Under the pieces are notes generated by a model that saw only the letters and a program-made list of their open reading frames with translations, was not told the DNA's origin and ran no database searches. Of a stretch of DNA of 64,000 nucleotides, positions 24,521 through 33,961 are shown piece by piece. This DNA is from Nitrospira defluvii (lineage in GTDB: Bacteria > Nitrospirota > Nitrospiria > Nitrospirales > Nitrospiraceae), in assembly GCA_000196815.1 (NCBI GenBank), contig FP929003.1, forward strand, positions 2,999,501 through 3,063,500, in the 5' to 3' direction. Position 1 is the first letter of the stretch; each line of letters begins with the position of its first letter. Position numbers and translations under genes: made by a program.

Positions 24521-24907
24521 CTACCATCGCAGATCATCCCCCGCGACGTCGAATGCATTCGCAATATGCTGCACAGGTTCAGCCGTCCCGGAATCATCCT
24601 GTATCAAGACGACATCAAATCGGCACGCACGATCATGAATCCGGTGTTGCGCCAGATACTGCGCCGCGAGCTGAATCAATTTGGCACGTTTGCGCGCATC
24701 CACCGCTTCAATTGCACCGCCGTAGGTCCCGGTCCGGCGCCGTTTGACCTCGACAAACACCAGCACCCCCTGGTCATCGGCAACCAGGTCGAGTTCACCC
24801 AATGGCGAGCGCACATTCCGTCCAAGGATTCGAAACCCCTGTCGACGCAGATAGGCCTCGGCTCGCCCCTCTCCCTCATCCCCTACCAATCGGCGTCGGT
24901 CGCGCAT
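24521..24907 (-). CDS. yraN: YraN family (UPF0102) endonuclease-like protein
   Basis: Protein of 128 aa with the restriction-endonuclease-like core of UPF0102: GEGRAEAYLRRQGFRIL, then GELDLVADDQGVLVFVEVKRR, which gives the E...D...ExK pattern. Such proteins are nearly universal in bacteria and usually lie beside rnhB, as here (the rnhB stop is 15 bases upstream). Their biochemical role is not established. It is the last gene of the ffh-to-yraN transcript. Confidence 0.92.
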   Translation of the reverse strand: MRDRRRLVGDEGEGRAEAYLRRQGFRILGRNVRSPLGELDLVADDQGVLVFVEVKRRRTGTYGGAIEAVDARKRAKLIQLAAQYLAQHRIHDRACRFDVVLIQDDSGTAEPVQHIANAFDVAGDDLRW

Positions 24908-24922
24908 CGGTCCAGCGGGCCC

Positions 24923-25597
24923 TCAGACCTGGTCGACTGCGGAACACAATTTTCGAGCATCACCGACACAGAGCTGCTGCACAGGAGCAAAACTCCGGCG
25001 ATGAATCGCACAGGGCCCGTGCTCCCGGAGCAGACGGAGGTGCTCCGGGGTCCCGTAGCCTTTATGCTCAGCGAAATTATATTGGGGATACCAACGGTGG
25101 TACTCAACCATCAACCGGTCGCGCGTCACCTTGGCGATAATCGAGGCGGCCGCAATGGAGCAGGAGAGGCCATCACCCTTGATGATAGAACGTTGAGGAA
25201 TTGAGAGTCCGGAAAGAGTGACCGCATCCAACAGCAAAAAGTCCGGCTGGAGCGGTAATGCCTCCAGAGCACGCCGCATCGCCAACCGGGTTGCGTGAAG
25301 GATATTCAACTGATCGATCTCCGCCTCCGTCGCAGCGCCAATGCCGACGCCGGTTGCCCGGCGAACGATTTCGACGAACAGCCGGACCCGGTCTGACTCG
25401 CCGACCTGCTTGGAATCGTTGAGTCCGGGTAGGCTACATCGACGCGGCAACACCACAGCAGCTGCCACGACAGGACCGGCGAGAGGCCCACGCCCGGCCT
25501 CATCGAGCCCGGCTATATGCCGGTACCCGCGACACCGAGCCTCCACCTCAAACTCCTCGGTGGGGCCCCCTGTCGTCGGGTTCGGAGTACCAGCCAA
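24923..25597 (-). CDS. rnhB: Ribonuclease HII
   Basis: Cuts RNA in RNA-DNA hybrids and removes single ribonucleotides from DNA. It is 224 aa. The first metal-binding acids are in GLDEAGRGPLAGPV, the next in LNDSKQV, and the last acidic position in LLLDAVTL. The SIIKGDGLSCSIAAASIIAK and AEHKGYGTPEH motifs are those of bacterial RNase HII. It lies 49 bases downstream of rplS, the common rplS-rnhB-yraN order. Confidence 0.96.
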   Translation of the reverse strand: MAGTPNPTTGGPTEEFEVEARCRGYRHIAGLDEAGRGPLAGPVVAAAVVLPRRCSLPGLNDSKQVGESDRVRLFVEIVRRATGVGIGAATEAEIDQLNILHATRLAMRRALEALPLQPDFLLLDAVTLSGLSIPQRSIIKGDGLSCSIAAASIIAKVTRDRLMVEYHRWYPQYNFAEHKGYGTPEHLRLLREHGPCAIHRRSFAPVQQLCVGDARKLCSAVDQV

Positions 25598-25646
25598 ACG
25601 TGCGCCTCTGTCCTGGTCTCAAGCGGAACACAGCACCAACGATGAA

Positions 25647-26051
25647 TCAGGCCTTGGCAGCTGCGGCTGCCTCCAGCTTGGCCGCGGTTTGCGCCTTGCT
25701 CTCGACCTTAAATTCGCGATCTTCCACCTTGGCGAACTTACCCTTCTTGGTGCGCAGATAGTAGAGCTTGGCCCGACGAACGCGACCTTGACGGACGACA
25801 TCAACCTTGGCCACATTGGGCGAGTGGATGGGGAAGGTCCGCTCCACGCCGACATTGTAGGACAGCTTGCGCACGGTGAAGGTTTCGCTATTGAGCGTGC
25901 CTTTTCTCGCGATGACCGTTCCTTCATACACCTGGATACGCTCTTTTTCACCCTCGACCACCTTCACGTGGACACGAACAGTATCCCCGATCTCGAACTT
26001 GGGCGTCGTCTTCTTGGTTAAGGATCGTTGGATCCGTTCTAGCCGATTCAT
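25647..26051 (-). CDS. rplS: 50S ribosomal protein L19
   Basis: Ribosomal protein at the interface of the large and small subunits. ATG 26051 (134 aa, beginning [11 protein letters not shown]) is fixed by AGGAGGAGAAGG immediately upstream. Family features are the [16 protein letters not shown] strand, [21 protein letters not shown] and the RRAKLYYLR ending of the conserved core. A ~20-residue Lys/Ala/Glu-rich tail follows, longer than in E. coli. It sits 16 bases after trmD in the classical ribosomal/tRNA-modification operon. Confidence 0.97.
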   Translation of the reverse strand: MNRLERIQRSLTKKTTPKFEIGDTVRVHVKVVEGEKERIQVYEGTVIARKGTLNSETFTVRKLSYNVGVERTFPIHSPNVAKVDVVRQGRVRRAKLYYLRTKKGKFAKVEDREFKVESKAQTAAKLEAAAAAKA

Positions 26052-26067
26052 AGTCCTTCTCCTCCTC

Positions 26068-26841
26068 TCAACGAACAGGTACCTGTACAAGACTCTCTTG
26101 CATCACTTCGCTTAACAACCGTCGATCTTCCGATCCAAGCTCGCGATCTCGCAGGAGATCCGGCCGCTTCAGATAGGTGTTCCGCAACGCTTCCTTCCGG
26201 CGCCACAACCGGATCGCCTCATGGTGACCCGAGACCAGCACCTCCGGAACCGCCATCCCGCGCACCTCCGCCGGTCTGGTATAGTGCGGATACTCCAACA
26301 ACCCCTCCGTAAACGATTCCTCGGCCGCCGACGCCGCATCGCCCAACACGCCGGGGACCAGGCGCGCCGCCGCATCGATCATCACCAGCGCCGGCAGTTC
26401 CCCTCCGGTCAACACGTAGTCGCCGACGGAGATTTCTTCGGGGTGCAGCGCTAACCTGACACGCTCATCCATCCCCTCATAATGCCCACATACGAACACC
26501 ACCACCCGGTCATCCTGCGCTAAGGACTGTGCGAGTTCCTGCGTAAAGGGCCGCCCTTGCGGAGACGGAATAATCACCCGCAACGTCGTCTCCGGATGAG
26601 CAGCCTGATAATGGGCCCGCAGCGCATCGACGGCCTGAAGCACCGGTTCGGCCTTCATGACCATTCCGGCCCCCCCGCCATACGGCACATCATCCGCAGT
26701 CTTATGCCGATCGAAGGTATGCTCACGCAGGTTTTGAACCGACACCTCCAGCAACCCCTTTTCCTGGGCACGCTTGAGGATACTCTGGCCAAGCACCGGG
26801 GCCACCATATCCGGAAACAATGTCAGAACCGCGCATCGCAT
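26068..26841 (-). CDS. trmD: tRNA (guanine-37-N1)-methyltransferase TrmD
   Basis: Methylates G37 next to the anticodon, preventing frameshifts. It is 257 aa. The trefoil-knot SAM site is shown by [15 protein letters not shown] and [20 protein letters not shown]; the N-terminal [14 protein letters not shown] loop binds substrate. The C-terminal helical domain includes the [17 protein letters not shown] segment. The gene abuts rimM by one base, so the two are co-translated. Confidence 0.97.
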   Translation of the reverse strand: MRCAVLTLFPDMVAPVLGQSILKRAQEKGLLEVSVQNLREHTFDRHKTADDVPYGGGAGMVMKAEPVLQAVDALRAHYQAAHPETTLRVIIPSPQGRPFTQELAQSLAQDDRVVVFVCGHYEGMDERVRLALHPEEISVGDYVLTGGELPALVMIDAAARLVPGVLGDAASAAEESFTEGLLEYPHYTRPAEVRGMAVPEVLVSGHHEAIRLWRRKEALRNTYLKRPDLLRDRELGSEDRRLLSEVMQESLVQVPVR

Positions 26842-26842
26842 C

Positions 26843-27370
26843 TTATAGTTCCCCGAACCCTTCCGGTAGCCGCACCGTCATGATCCGCGCCGGAACATCG
26901 ACCGCGACCACGACTTGCTTTGCGGCGGGAATCAATAGTTCCTTCCCATCGTGCCGCACCAGAAAGTTCTGGTTGCCGGACATAGACACGACCTCTTCCA
27001 AGCAGCCCAGTACGGTTCCGGCTTCATCCTGCACGACCATGCCGATCAAGTCACATTGGTAGTATTGATCGACCGGCAGCGCCGGCGAGTCTCCGCGGGG
27101 AACTTGGATGAAGGCTCCACGAAACTCTGCGATCTGCTCAGGGGTCGTAAACGCCTCGAACCCCACAATCCATGTCGGCCCGCCGGGCCGCGCGTGGGTC
27201 ACACGGGTATCGAGCGTCTTCCCGGCAGGCCCGACAATCGTTACCTGCCCGAGGGACTCGAACCGTCCAGGCACATCCGTGAGGGAACGCACCCGCGCCT
27301 CGCCTCGAACCCCGAACGATCGCTCGATCCTTCCAATGGTCACCAGCTCTTCTTGGTCGAGCGTCGCCAT
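26843..27370 (-). CDS. rimM: Ribosome maturation factor RimM
   Basis: Assists assembly of the 30S head and binds S19. The start at ATG 27370 gives 175 aa beginning MATLDQEELVTIGRIERSFG; the longer in-frame reading overlaps rpsP and is basic, non-family sequence. The N-terminal RimM domain shows GRIERSFGVRGEARV. The C-terminal PRC-barrel domain shows YYQCDLIGM and LLIPAAKQVVVAVD. It lies 10 bases after rpsP and one base before trmD. Confidence 0.95.
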   Translation of the reverse strand: MATLDQEELVTIGRIERSFGVRGEARVRSLTDVPGRFESLGQVTIVGPAGKTLDTRVTHARPGGPTWIVGFEAFTTPEQIAEFRGAFIQVPRGDSPALPVDQYYQCDLIGMVVQDEAGTVLGCLEEVVSMSGNQNFLVRHDGKELLIPAAKQVVVAVDVPARIMTVRLPEGFGEL

Positions 27371-27380
27371 GTGATGCCGG

Positions 27381-27698
27381 CTACTTCTTGCTCTTTGCGC
27401 TCTTCTCGGTCTTTTCGGTCTTCTCCGCCTTTGCGGACTTCTCGGTCTCGAACTCTTTCCAGACCCCATGCCGCTTCAGCAGAGTCCGAACGGTCACCGT
27501 GGGCTGGGCCCCATGCCGCAACCATGACAGCACTCGTTCCGACTTCAACACCGGCACTGCCGGGTTCTTGAGCGGATCGAAAATCCCGAGAATCTCCAAA
27601 AAGCGCCCGTCGCGCGGTTTCCGTGAATCGGCCGCAATCACCCGATACATCGGCCGCTTATGTCGCCCTGTCCGTGCCAATCGTAAATGAACCGCCAC
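27381..27698 (-). CDS. rpsP: 30S ribosomal protein S16
   Basis: Ribosomal protein needed for 30S assembly. It is 105 aa and starts MAVHLRLARTGRHKRPMYR. The family core runs to about residue 84 (VRTLLKRHGVW). After it comes a tail made mostly of Lys, Glu, Thr, Ser and Ala in imperfect EKTEK/AKSKK repeats, an extension seen in several phyla. It follows ffh by 106 bases; the KH-domain gene often found between rpsP and rimM is absent. Confidence 0.97.
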   Translation of the reverse strand: MAVHLRLARTGRHKRPMYRVIAADSRKPRDGRFLEILGIFDPLKNPAVPVLKSERVLSWLRHGAQPTVTVRTLLKRHGVWKEFETEKSAKAEKTEKTEKSAKSKK

Positions 27699-27804
27699 TA
27701 GAACCTCCTCAGAGTAATGAGCGTTCAGCCCTAGACTGTGTCCGCTCGGTTAGGACTCTCTTCTCTACCTCGAATCGATGCACACTCGAAACACTCTTGG
27801 CATG

Positions 27805-29154
27805 CTACATACCTCGAAGCATTTGAGCCAACTGACGCCGGCCTCCCGCGCCACCCGACATGACCTTGGCAATTTTCCTGGCCTGCAGGAATTGCTTGAT
27901 CAGGCGGTTGACCTCCTGCACACTCGTTCCGCTGCCGCGTGCAATCCGTTTCTTCCGGCTCCCATTGATCAGCGTATGGTCGCGCCGCTCACGCGTGGTC
28001 ATGGAGTCGATCATGGCCGCAACCCGCTTCATTTCTTTTTCGGGCAGTCCGCTATTCGCGAGATCTTTCAACTTTTGGCCGCCGGGCAACATTCCCAAAA
28101 TCTGTTCGAACGAACCGAGCCGATTCATCTGCCCGAGTTGTGAACGGAAATCCTCCAGCGTAAAGGTACTGCTGGTCAGTTTCTTTTGTGCCGCTTCGGC
28201 TTCTTCCCGTGAAAACGTCTCCTGCGCCTTCTCGATCAACGAAAGCACATCGCCCATCCCGAGAATCCGTGACGCCATCCGATCCGGATGGAACGGCTCC
28301 AGGGCATCGAGTTTTTCACCCATGCCGAGAAACTTAATCGGCTTGCCGGTCACAGCCCGGATCGACAGCACGGCGCCGCCACGCGCGTCGCCCTCGACTT
28401 TCGTCAGGATGACACCGGTGAGGCCGACCTGCTGATCGAACTGACCGGCCATATTGACCGCATCCTGGCCGGTCATGGCATCGGCAACGAGAAGTACCTC
28501 GTGGGGATTCACCGCCTGCTTGACCGCCACGAGTTCGGCCATCAACTCATCATCGACATGCAACCGGCCGCCGGTATCCAGCACAATCAGATCGTAGCCC
28601 TGCTCTTGGCCGCGCTCTACCCCGCGCTGGCAGATACGCACCACATCCGCGCGTGAGGCATCGATCTGATCGAATCGATGTACATCGATTCCGAGATCAC
28701 GCCCGAGGCTGGCCAGCTGATCACCTGCGGCAGGGCGGCGCGGGTCGGCCGCCACAAGTAACACGCGCTTCCCCTGGCCCTTAAACAAGCGGGCGAGCTT
28801 GCCGGACGTAGTTGTTTTCCCGGCTCCCTGTAACCCAACCATCATAATAATGGTCGGGGGCCTGGAGGCGAGACTGATACCGGACCGCTCACCGCCCATC
28901 ATGCCGCGGAGCTCGTCCCAGACAACTTTGACGACCTGGTGCCCAGGGGTCAGGCTTTTCAGGACTTCCTGCCCGACCGCCTTCTCCCGAACGCGGTCAA
29001 GGAAATCCTTGACGACCTTAAAGTTGACGTCCGCCTCAAGCAACGCGAGGCGGACTTCCTTCAACGCCTCAGCAATATTGTCTTCGGTGAGCACGCCCTG
29101 CCCACGAAGCTTCTTAAGGATCCGTTCGAATTTTTCGCTCAGCGCATCAAGCAC
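27805..29154 (-). CDS. ffh: Signal recognition particle protein Ffh
   Basis: GTPase that binds signal sequences on ribosomes and, with 4.5S RNA and FtsY, delivers membrane proteins. It is 449 aa: N domain (1-90), G domain with GLQGAGKTTTSGKLA, DTGGRLHVDDELM and TKVEGDARGG, and a methionine-rich M domain (about 300-449) ending QMLRGM. The RNA-binding helix-turn-helix is near GSGTSVQEVNRLIKQFLQ. It heads the run ffh-rpsP-rimM-trmD-rplS-rnhB-yraN behind a promoter at 29244-29271. Confidence 0.97.
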   Translation of the reverse strand: MLDALSEKFERILKKLRGQGVLTEDNIAEALKEVRLALLEADVNFKVVKDFLDRVREKAVGQEVLKSLTPGHQVVKVVWDELRGMMGGERSGISLASRPPTIIMMVGLQGAGKTTTSGKLARLFKGQGKRVLLVAADPRRPAAGDQLASLGRDLGIDVHRFDQIDASRADVVRICQRGVERGQEQGYDLIVLDTGGRLHVDDELMAELVAVKQAVNPHEVLLVADAMTGQDAVNMAGQFDQQVGLTGVILTKVEGDARGGAVLSIRAVTGKPIKFLGMGEKLDALEPFHPDRMASRILGMGDVLSLIEKAQETFSREEAEAAQKKLTSSTFTLEDFRSQLGQMNRLGSFEQILGMLPGGQKLKDLANSGLPEKEMKRVAAMIDSMTTRERRDHTLINGSRKKRIARGSGTSVQEVNRLIKQFLQARKIAKVMSGGAGGRRQLAQMLRGM

Positions 29155-29243
29155 GCGTCACCAAACAAAAAGGCCATCGAAGCCGGGGTCGAGCCAGAGC
29201 TCCGATCGCCTCGAAAAACATCACAAAAAATAGCATCGGGCAG

Positions 29244-29271
29244 TCTATAGAAGGGGTGTGCGTGAAGTCAA
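29244..29271 (-). promoter_or_regulatory. Candidate promoter for the ffh-rpsP-rimM-trmD-rplS-rnhB-yraN operon
   Basis: On the minus strand, TTGACT (29271-29266) and TATAGA (29249-29244) are 16 bases apart. A start near 29237 would give a ~80-base leader before the ffh ATG at 29154. Confidence 0.5.
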
Positions 29272-29498
29272 GATATTCGGCAGGGATTCCAAGCGATGCC
29301 CTCGGACCGTTCCAGTGCACCACTATTGAGACACGCGACACAGGGCGCCGGACGTAGTTGCATGAGAACTACTGTCGGACCTTCTCTCTGATTCACGCCG
29401 GAGCGCCGAAGGTGCCCTCATATGATCCCACCGATCTCCAGAAGAGGAGCTTTGCAATCAGCCACATGCATCCACAGCGGCCTCTGGCATGCATTTTG

Positions 29499-29527
29499 TT
29501 GACATCATTTTCCGCTTCCGATATGGT
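29499..29527 (+). promoter_or_regulatory. Sigma70-type promoter for the DUF4321 gene
   Basis: Consensus TTGACA (29499-29504) and TATGGT (29522-29527) are separated by 17 bases. The start would be near 29534, about 46 bases before the ATG at 29580, which is preceded by AGGAGAG. Confidence 0.6.
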
Positions 29528-29579
29528 GCCTCAAGTCGGCACATGCACCCAGACCAGCGGGAACCAGGAGAGATATCGG

Positions 29580-29840
29580 ATGAGAAAATCGATCGGCGTG
29601 CTGCTGATCTTTATCCTGATCGGCGGAATGCTGGGCGGGATTTTCGGGGAAATACTTCGCGTGATGGCCCCGAATGGCGCCATTCAAAACATCTTTGCCA
29701 GCAATTTCTCTCCCGGAATTAGCCCGCCACTCACCGTCGATCTGGTCCTCATCAAACTGACGTTCGGCTTCAGCATCAAGGTGAGCCTGCTCAGCGTACT
29801 GGGCATGTTTCTCGGGGCCTATCTCTACAAACAGATGTAG
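29580..29840 (+). CDS. DUF4321 small membrane protein
   Basis: Membrane protein of 86 aa beginning MRKSIGVLLIFILIGGMLGG at ATG 29580, set by CAGGAGAG upstream; the frame is open before this but has no ribosome binding site. Two membrane helices are clear: residues 5-25, and about 60-82 with the SVLGMFLGAYLYKQM end. The first is followed by a short GEILR segment, and LTFGFSIKVSL precedes the second, which fits the DUF4321 family as I know it. Function is unknown. It stands alone between ffh and uvrB with its own promoter. Confidence 0.8.
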   Translation: MRKSIGVLLIFILIGGMLGGIFGEILRVMAPNGAIQNIFASNFSPGISPPLTVDLVLIKLTFGFSIKVSLLSVLGMFLGAYLYKQM

Positions 29841-29876
29841 CAGAATTTCCGGCGTAGGCGGGACGGCTAGCCGCCG

Positions 29877-31874
29877 CTATTGCGCTAACTCCAACGCCTT
29901 CAACCTCAACGTTCGAATCCGATTTCGTAACTCCGCCGCCCGCTCGAACTCCAATTTCTTGGCTGCTGCTTTCATCTCCACCTCAAGCCGGCGAATCAAC
30001 TGTTCCGTATCCCCCGTGGCTCCGTAGGCGTCCGCCGACTCCGCTGCCAGTTCGAGCTGCCCCTCATTTCCGGCACCCGTTGCATAGTCCAATACAGGAA
30101 TCTGCTTCTTGATGCTCTCAGGGGTGATGCCGTGGGCCTCATTATAGGCTTCCTGAATATGACGCCGGCGCGCCGTCTCGTCCATAGCGCGCCGCATGGA
30201 ATCGGTGATCGTATCACCGTAAAAAATCACGCGCCCGTCCAGATTTCTGGCGGCGCGGCCCGCCGTCTGAATCAGCGACCGATGCGACCGGAGATAGCCC
30301 TCCTTATCCGCGTCCAGGATCGCCACCAGACTGACTTCAGGAAGGTCGAGGCCTTCCCGTAACAGGTTGATCCCGACCAACACATCGAATACCCCACGCC
30401 GGAGATCGCGAATAATCTCCGCGCGTTCCAGCGTCTTAATGTCCGAGTGAAGATAGCGCACCTTCACGCCAAGGTCGTGATAATACTCCGTGAGGTCTTC
30501 GGCCATTCGCTTCGTGAGGGTCGTCACCAGCACTCGATTTCCCTTCGCCGCCTCCGCCCGCACTTCGGCGAGCAGATTGTCGACCTGGCCCTTCGCCGAT
30601 CGCACATCGATCAGGGGATCCATCAGTCCCGTCGGGCGAATGATCTGCTCGATGACCTCTCCCTTGGCATGCTCCAGCTCATAGGGACCGGGGGTCGCCG
30701 ACACATAGATCACTTGCTTCAGCATCCGCTCGAACTCGGCAAACTTCAGCGGACGATTGTCGACGGCGGACGGCAGCCGGAACCCGTAATCCACCAACGT
30801 CCGTTTGCGCGAGAAGTCGCCTTCGTACATGCCGCCGACCTGCGGCACCGTCGCGTGCGATTCGTCGACAATCAACAGGAAGTCCTTGGGAAAATAATCC
30901 AGCAAGGTCGGAGGTGGATCGCCCGGCGCGCGACCGCTCAAGTGGCGCGAATAGTTTTCAATCCCGTGGCAGTAGCCCATGGCGCGAATCATTTCAAGAT
31001 CGAACTTGGTGCGCTGCTCGATCCGTTGCGCCTCCAACAACTGACCGTTCTTCTTGAATGCCGCCACACGGGCGTCCAATTCTTCTTCGATGCCCGTGAT
31101 CGCCCGTTCATACCGGTCCGGCGCAATGAGATAGTGCGTGTTTGGATAGATGGCGATCTTCGGTAATTTGCCCAGCGATTTACCGGTCAACGGATCGATC
31201 TCATGGATGGCATCCACCACATCGCCGAACAACTCGATCCGCACCGATTTCGCTTCCGACGAGGCGGGGAAAATTTCGATCACATCGCCGCGCGCGCGAA
31301 AGGTGCCGCGATGAAAATCTACGTCGTTGCGCGCATATTGAATCTCGACCAGCTTTGCCAGAATCTTCTCTCGCCGCGTCTCCATCCCCTCTTCGAGGTA
31401 CACCAACATGTCGTGGTACACCTCCGGCGATCCGAGGCCGTAGATGCAGGAGACCGACGAGACGATCAGCACATCGTTGCGCTGCAACAACGACGTCGTC
31501 GCCGCGTGACGCATCTGATCGATCGCATCGTTGATCGAGGCATCCTTGGCAATGTAGGTATCGCTCTGCGGGATATAGGCTTCAGGTTGGTAATAATCGT
31601 AATAACTGATGAAGTACTCGACGGCATTGTGGGGAAAGAACTGCTTGAACTCCTGATACAGCTGGCCGGCCAGAGTCTTGTTGTGCACGAGGACGAGCGT
31701 CGGCTTCTGGACGCGTTCGACGACATTGGCCATCGTGAAGGTCTTGCCGGAGCCGGTAACCCCGAGCAACGCCTGATGCTGCTTCCCGGCCAGGATTCCG
31801 GATGTCAGCTTCTCAATGGCCTGCCCCTGGTCACCACAGGGTTTGAATGGAGCGTCGAGCTTGAACGGAGGCAT
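29877..31874 (-). CDS. uvrB: Excinuclease ABC subunit UvrB
   Basis: Damage-verifying helicase of nucleotide excision repair; it receives damaged DNA from UvrA and recruits UvrC. It is 665 aa with Walker [11 protein letters not shown], the aromatic beta-hairpin [12 protein letters not shown] that grips the lesion, DESHATVPQ (motif II), superfamily 2 motifs such as QTAGRAARN, and a C-terminal UVR domain ([20 protein letters not shown]) that binds UvrC. The length is normal. The ATG at 31874 lacks an obvious ribosome binding site. uvrA and uvrC are not in the window. Confidence 0.97.
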   Translation of the reverse strand: MPPFKLDAPFKPCGDQGQAIEKLTSGILAGKQHQALLGVTGSGKTFTMANVVERVQKPTLVLVHNKTLAGQLYQEFKQFFPHNAVEYFISYYDYYQPEAYIPQSDTYIAKDASINDAIDQMRHAATTSLLQRNDVLIVSSVSCIYGLGSPEVYHDMLVYLEEGMETRREKILAKLVEIQYARNDVDFHRGTFRARGDVIEIFPASSEAKSVRIELFGDVVDAIHEIDPLTGKSLGKLPKIAIYPNTHYLIAPDRYERAITGIEEELDARVAAFKKNGQLLEAQRIEQRTKFDLEMIRAMGYCHGIENYSRHLSGRAPGDPPPTLLDYFPKDFLLIVDESHATVPQVGGMYEGDFSRKRTLVDYGFRLPSAVDNRPLKFAEFERMLKQVIYVSATPGPYELEHAKGEVIEQIIRPTGLMDPLIDVRSAKGQVDNLLAEVRAEAAKGNRVLVTTLTKRMAEDLTEYYHDLGVKVRYLHSDIKTLERAEIIRDLRRGVFDVLVGINLLREGLDLPEVSLVAILDADKEGYLRSHRSLIQTAGRAARNLDGRVIFYGDTITDSMRRAMDETARRRHIQEAYNEAHGITPESIKKQIPVLDYATGAGNEGQLELAAESADAYGATGDTEQLIRRLEVEMKAAAKKLEFERAAELRNRIRTLRLKALELAQ

Positions 31875-31938
31875 ATGGACTGGATCAACTTTCTAAATCT
31901 GCATGCTGTACGTGGTGGAGACAGCGTCGCTATGGATC

Positions 31939-31967
31939 ATCATACCATTCCGGGTCTTGACTGTCGG
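31939..31967 (-). promoter_or_regulatory. Candidate extended -10 promoter for uvrB
   Basis: On the minus strand, CCGACA (31967-31962) and TATGAT (31944-31939) are 17 bases apart, and TGG precedes the -10, giving an extended -10 element. The leader to ATG 31874 would be about 60 bases. I saw no LexA-type box. Confidence 0.4.
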
Positions 31968-32013
31968 AAGACTTCCATGTGAGGGCCAGGCGGAGAAAGG
32001 CCATTAGGTGTTC

Positions 32014-32631
32014 CTATGTCGCGGAAGAGGCCAGCGGACATTCCCAGAGTTTCGTATAGACTGAGCCGGTGGGACGCAGTTCGCTTTTCATGAAAACAAT
32101 GGCCTCGACCGGCAACATACCGATCGTCACCGGCCGTTCCAATAACCCGTTCTGAGCCAGCGCCTGTCCGACCTGCCGCGCCCCTTCCTTGATCCGCGCG
32201 AGTGTCAAATGCGGACTGAACGACCGCTCTTCCGGCGCGAAGTTCGCAGCCCGGCAACAGGTCTCCACTGCATAATGGAGTGCCGCGAGCCGCTGCGCCT
32301 CACGACCCTGCTCCCAACTCGCTGATGGTCCCAGCCACAACACCCGTGGGGCCTGCGGGCGCGGGAAAGTACCCAGCCGTTCGAGAGGAATAGGAATCGC
32401 CTGATGCGCTGACATGGACGCTTCGATGGCTACCCGGAGCGGTTCGATCGATTCGTCGGGTGTGTCGCCGAGAAATCTGAGGGTAAGGTGCATCGAATCC
32501 GGCCGCACCCAGCTGATCCTCACATGGCGATCAACCGTTCGTTCAAGTTGTCGCTTCATGTCCCGCTCAATGGCGGCGAGCGTCGCGCGCAATTCCTGTG
32601 GCAACTCAATGGCCAGGAATGCCCGGACCAT
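32014..32631 (-). CDS. thpR: RNA 2',3'-cyclic phosphodiesterase ThpR (2H family)
   Basis: 2H phosphoesterase of about 205 aa that opens 2',3'-cyclic phosphates at RNA ends (formerly called 2'-5' RNA ligase). The two catalytic HxTx motifs are present: HLTLRFLG near residue 50 and HLTLARIK near residue 145. I chose the ATG at 32631, which overlaps the cinA TGA (TGATG) and is preceded by AAAGG at good spacing; ATG 32637 is the alternative. Overlap with cinA implies translational coupling; the cinA-thpR pairing is common in bacteria. Confidence 0.93.
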   Translation of the reverse strand: MVRAFLAIELPQELRATLAAIERDMKRQLERTVDRHVRISWVRPDSMHLTLRFLGDTPDESIEPLRVAIEASMSAHQAIPIPLERLGTFPRPQAPRVLWLGPSASWEQGREAQRLAALHYAVETCCRAANFAPEERSFSPHLTLARIKEGARQVGQALAQNGLLERPVTIGMLPVEAIVFMKSELRPTGSVYTKLWECPLASSAT

Positions 32632-33911
32632 CAGCATCCTTTCCGGATCAACCAGCGACGAAGCAGATCGAGCGCCGCCTGCGAGGACCGTTGCTTGATT
32701 ACGGCACGGTCACCGCCGTGAAAACGAAACTCTTTCGTCAGTCCCTCGCCCGGCCCGCCGTCAAGCCCCACATAGACCAGGCCCACCGGCTTACTCTCGG
32801 TCGCACCACCGGGCCCGGCAATGCCGGTCACGCTCACACCGACGGCGGCGCCGCTCCGCTCCCGAATGCCCCGTGCCATCGCTGCGGCGACGTCCGCGCT
32901 GACGGCCCCATGCCGTTCGATGACCCCCGATGGCACACCCAACATCTCGACCTTGGCACGATTGCTATAGGTGACTGCCACCCGGTCAACGTATGCCGAT
33001 GAGCCCGGTACCTGCGTCAAACGATGGCCGATCAATCCACCGGTGCAGGATTCGGCAACCGCGAGCGTCAGCTTCTGCTCGTTGAGCAACCGGCCGACCA
33101 CCGATTCCATCGTCTCATCTTCTTCTCCATAGACAATGTCGCCGAGCCGTGTCCGGGCTTCCTTCAACAACTGCTCGATGGTGGCCCCCCCCTCTGCCCC
33201 AGCCGGTCCCGTCAATGACACCATGACTTCCATTGGGGAGGCATAGATGCCGAGTTGAATCGTACACCCTTTGGGAACAAGCCCGGCCAGGGCCTGATCC
33301 ACAACCGATTCCGGCACACCGGACGTGTGGAGCACCCGACGAATCATGGGAGTCGCGCTGATCCTTTTTTGTGTGCGCATCCACGCCTGCAACTGCGGCA
33401 ACACGCCATCACGCACCATCGGCTCCATCTCACGCGGCACCCCGGGCAAGGCGGCGAGAAACGAGCCCTTCCAGACAAGCGAAAACCCAGGCGCCGTGCC
33501 GACCGGATTGGAGAGAATCTCCGCACGGGCGGGAATCATGGCCTGTCGAAACTGCGACGTGGTCGGGGTTCGACCCCATTCAGCTAACCGTGCGGTCATG
33601 GCATCCAACGCGGCCTTTCGTCGGCTCAATCGATGCCCCGTCGCCTGCGCGACTGCCTCACGGGTGAGGTCGTCGATCGTTGGGCCCAACCCGCCGGTGA
33701 GAATCACCACGCGGACGCGCCGTAACGCGGTCTTCAACGCGGACACCATGTCGGAGAGATCGTCGCCGACCGTTGTCTTGTATCGAAGCTCAACTCCGCA
33801 GGCGGCGAGGCGATCGGCGATGAAGAGCGAATTCGTATCGAGACGGCCGCCGAGCAGCAACTCCGATCCAACGGCAATGGTTTCAGCCGTCCAGGTTTTG
33901 GTCTGACTCAT
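32631..33911 (-). CDS. cinA: CinA-family protein with nicotinamide-nucleotide amidase domain
   Basis: Two-domain protein of 426 aa. The N-terminal MoCF-binding-like domain (about 8-175) shows AVGSELLLGGRLDTNS and ILTGGLGPTIDDLTREA. The C-terminal PncC domain (about 265-420) shows VAVAESCTGGLIGHRLT, with the catalytic Ser, and SVTGIAGPGGAT, and would recycle nicotinamide mononucleotide to nicotinate mononucleotide. ATG 33911 begins MSQTKTWTAETIAVGSEL; the longer upstream frame is unlike the family. It overlaps thpR at its 3' end. The competence association in the name is historical. Confidence 0.93.
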   Translation of the reverse strand: MSQTKTWTAETIAVGSELLLGGRLDTNSLFIADRLAACGVELRYKTTVGDDLSDMVSALKTALRRVRVVILTGGLGPTIDDLTREAVAQATGHRLSRRKAALDAMTARLAEWGRTPTTSQFRQAMIPARAEILSNPVGTAPGFSLVWKGSFLAALPGVPREMEPMVRDGVLPQLQAWMRTQKRISATPMIRRVLHTSGVPESVVDQALAGLVPKGCTIQLGIYASPMEVMVSLTGPAGAEGGATIEQLLKEARTRLGDIVYGEEDETMESVVGRLLNEQKLTLAVAESCTGGLIGHRLTQVPGSSAYVDRVAVTYSNRAKVEMLGVPSGVIERHGAVSADVAAAMARGIRERSGAAVGVSVTGIAGPGGATESKPVGLVYVGLDGGPGEGLTKEFRFHGGDRAVIKQRSSQAALDLLRRWLIRKGC

Positions 33912-33961
33912 TCGGGATATACCTTTGCGATAGGCAGCGCGATGGAGAGGAAGGCCTGATA

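Larger units (their letters stand above)
29155..29579. other. Divergent intergenic region between ffh and the DUF4321 gene
   Basis: These 425 bases contain no convincing gene. They hold back-to-back promoters for ffh (29244-29271, minus) and the DUF4321 gene (29499-29527, plus). A short inverted repeat, GTAGTT and AACTAC flanking seven bases, is near 29355-29373. Nothing resembling 4.5S RNA or a tRNA was recognised. Confidence 0.6.
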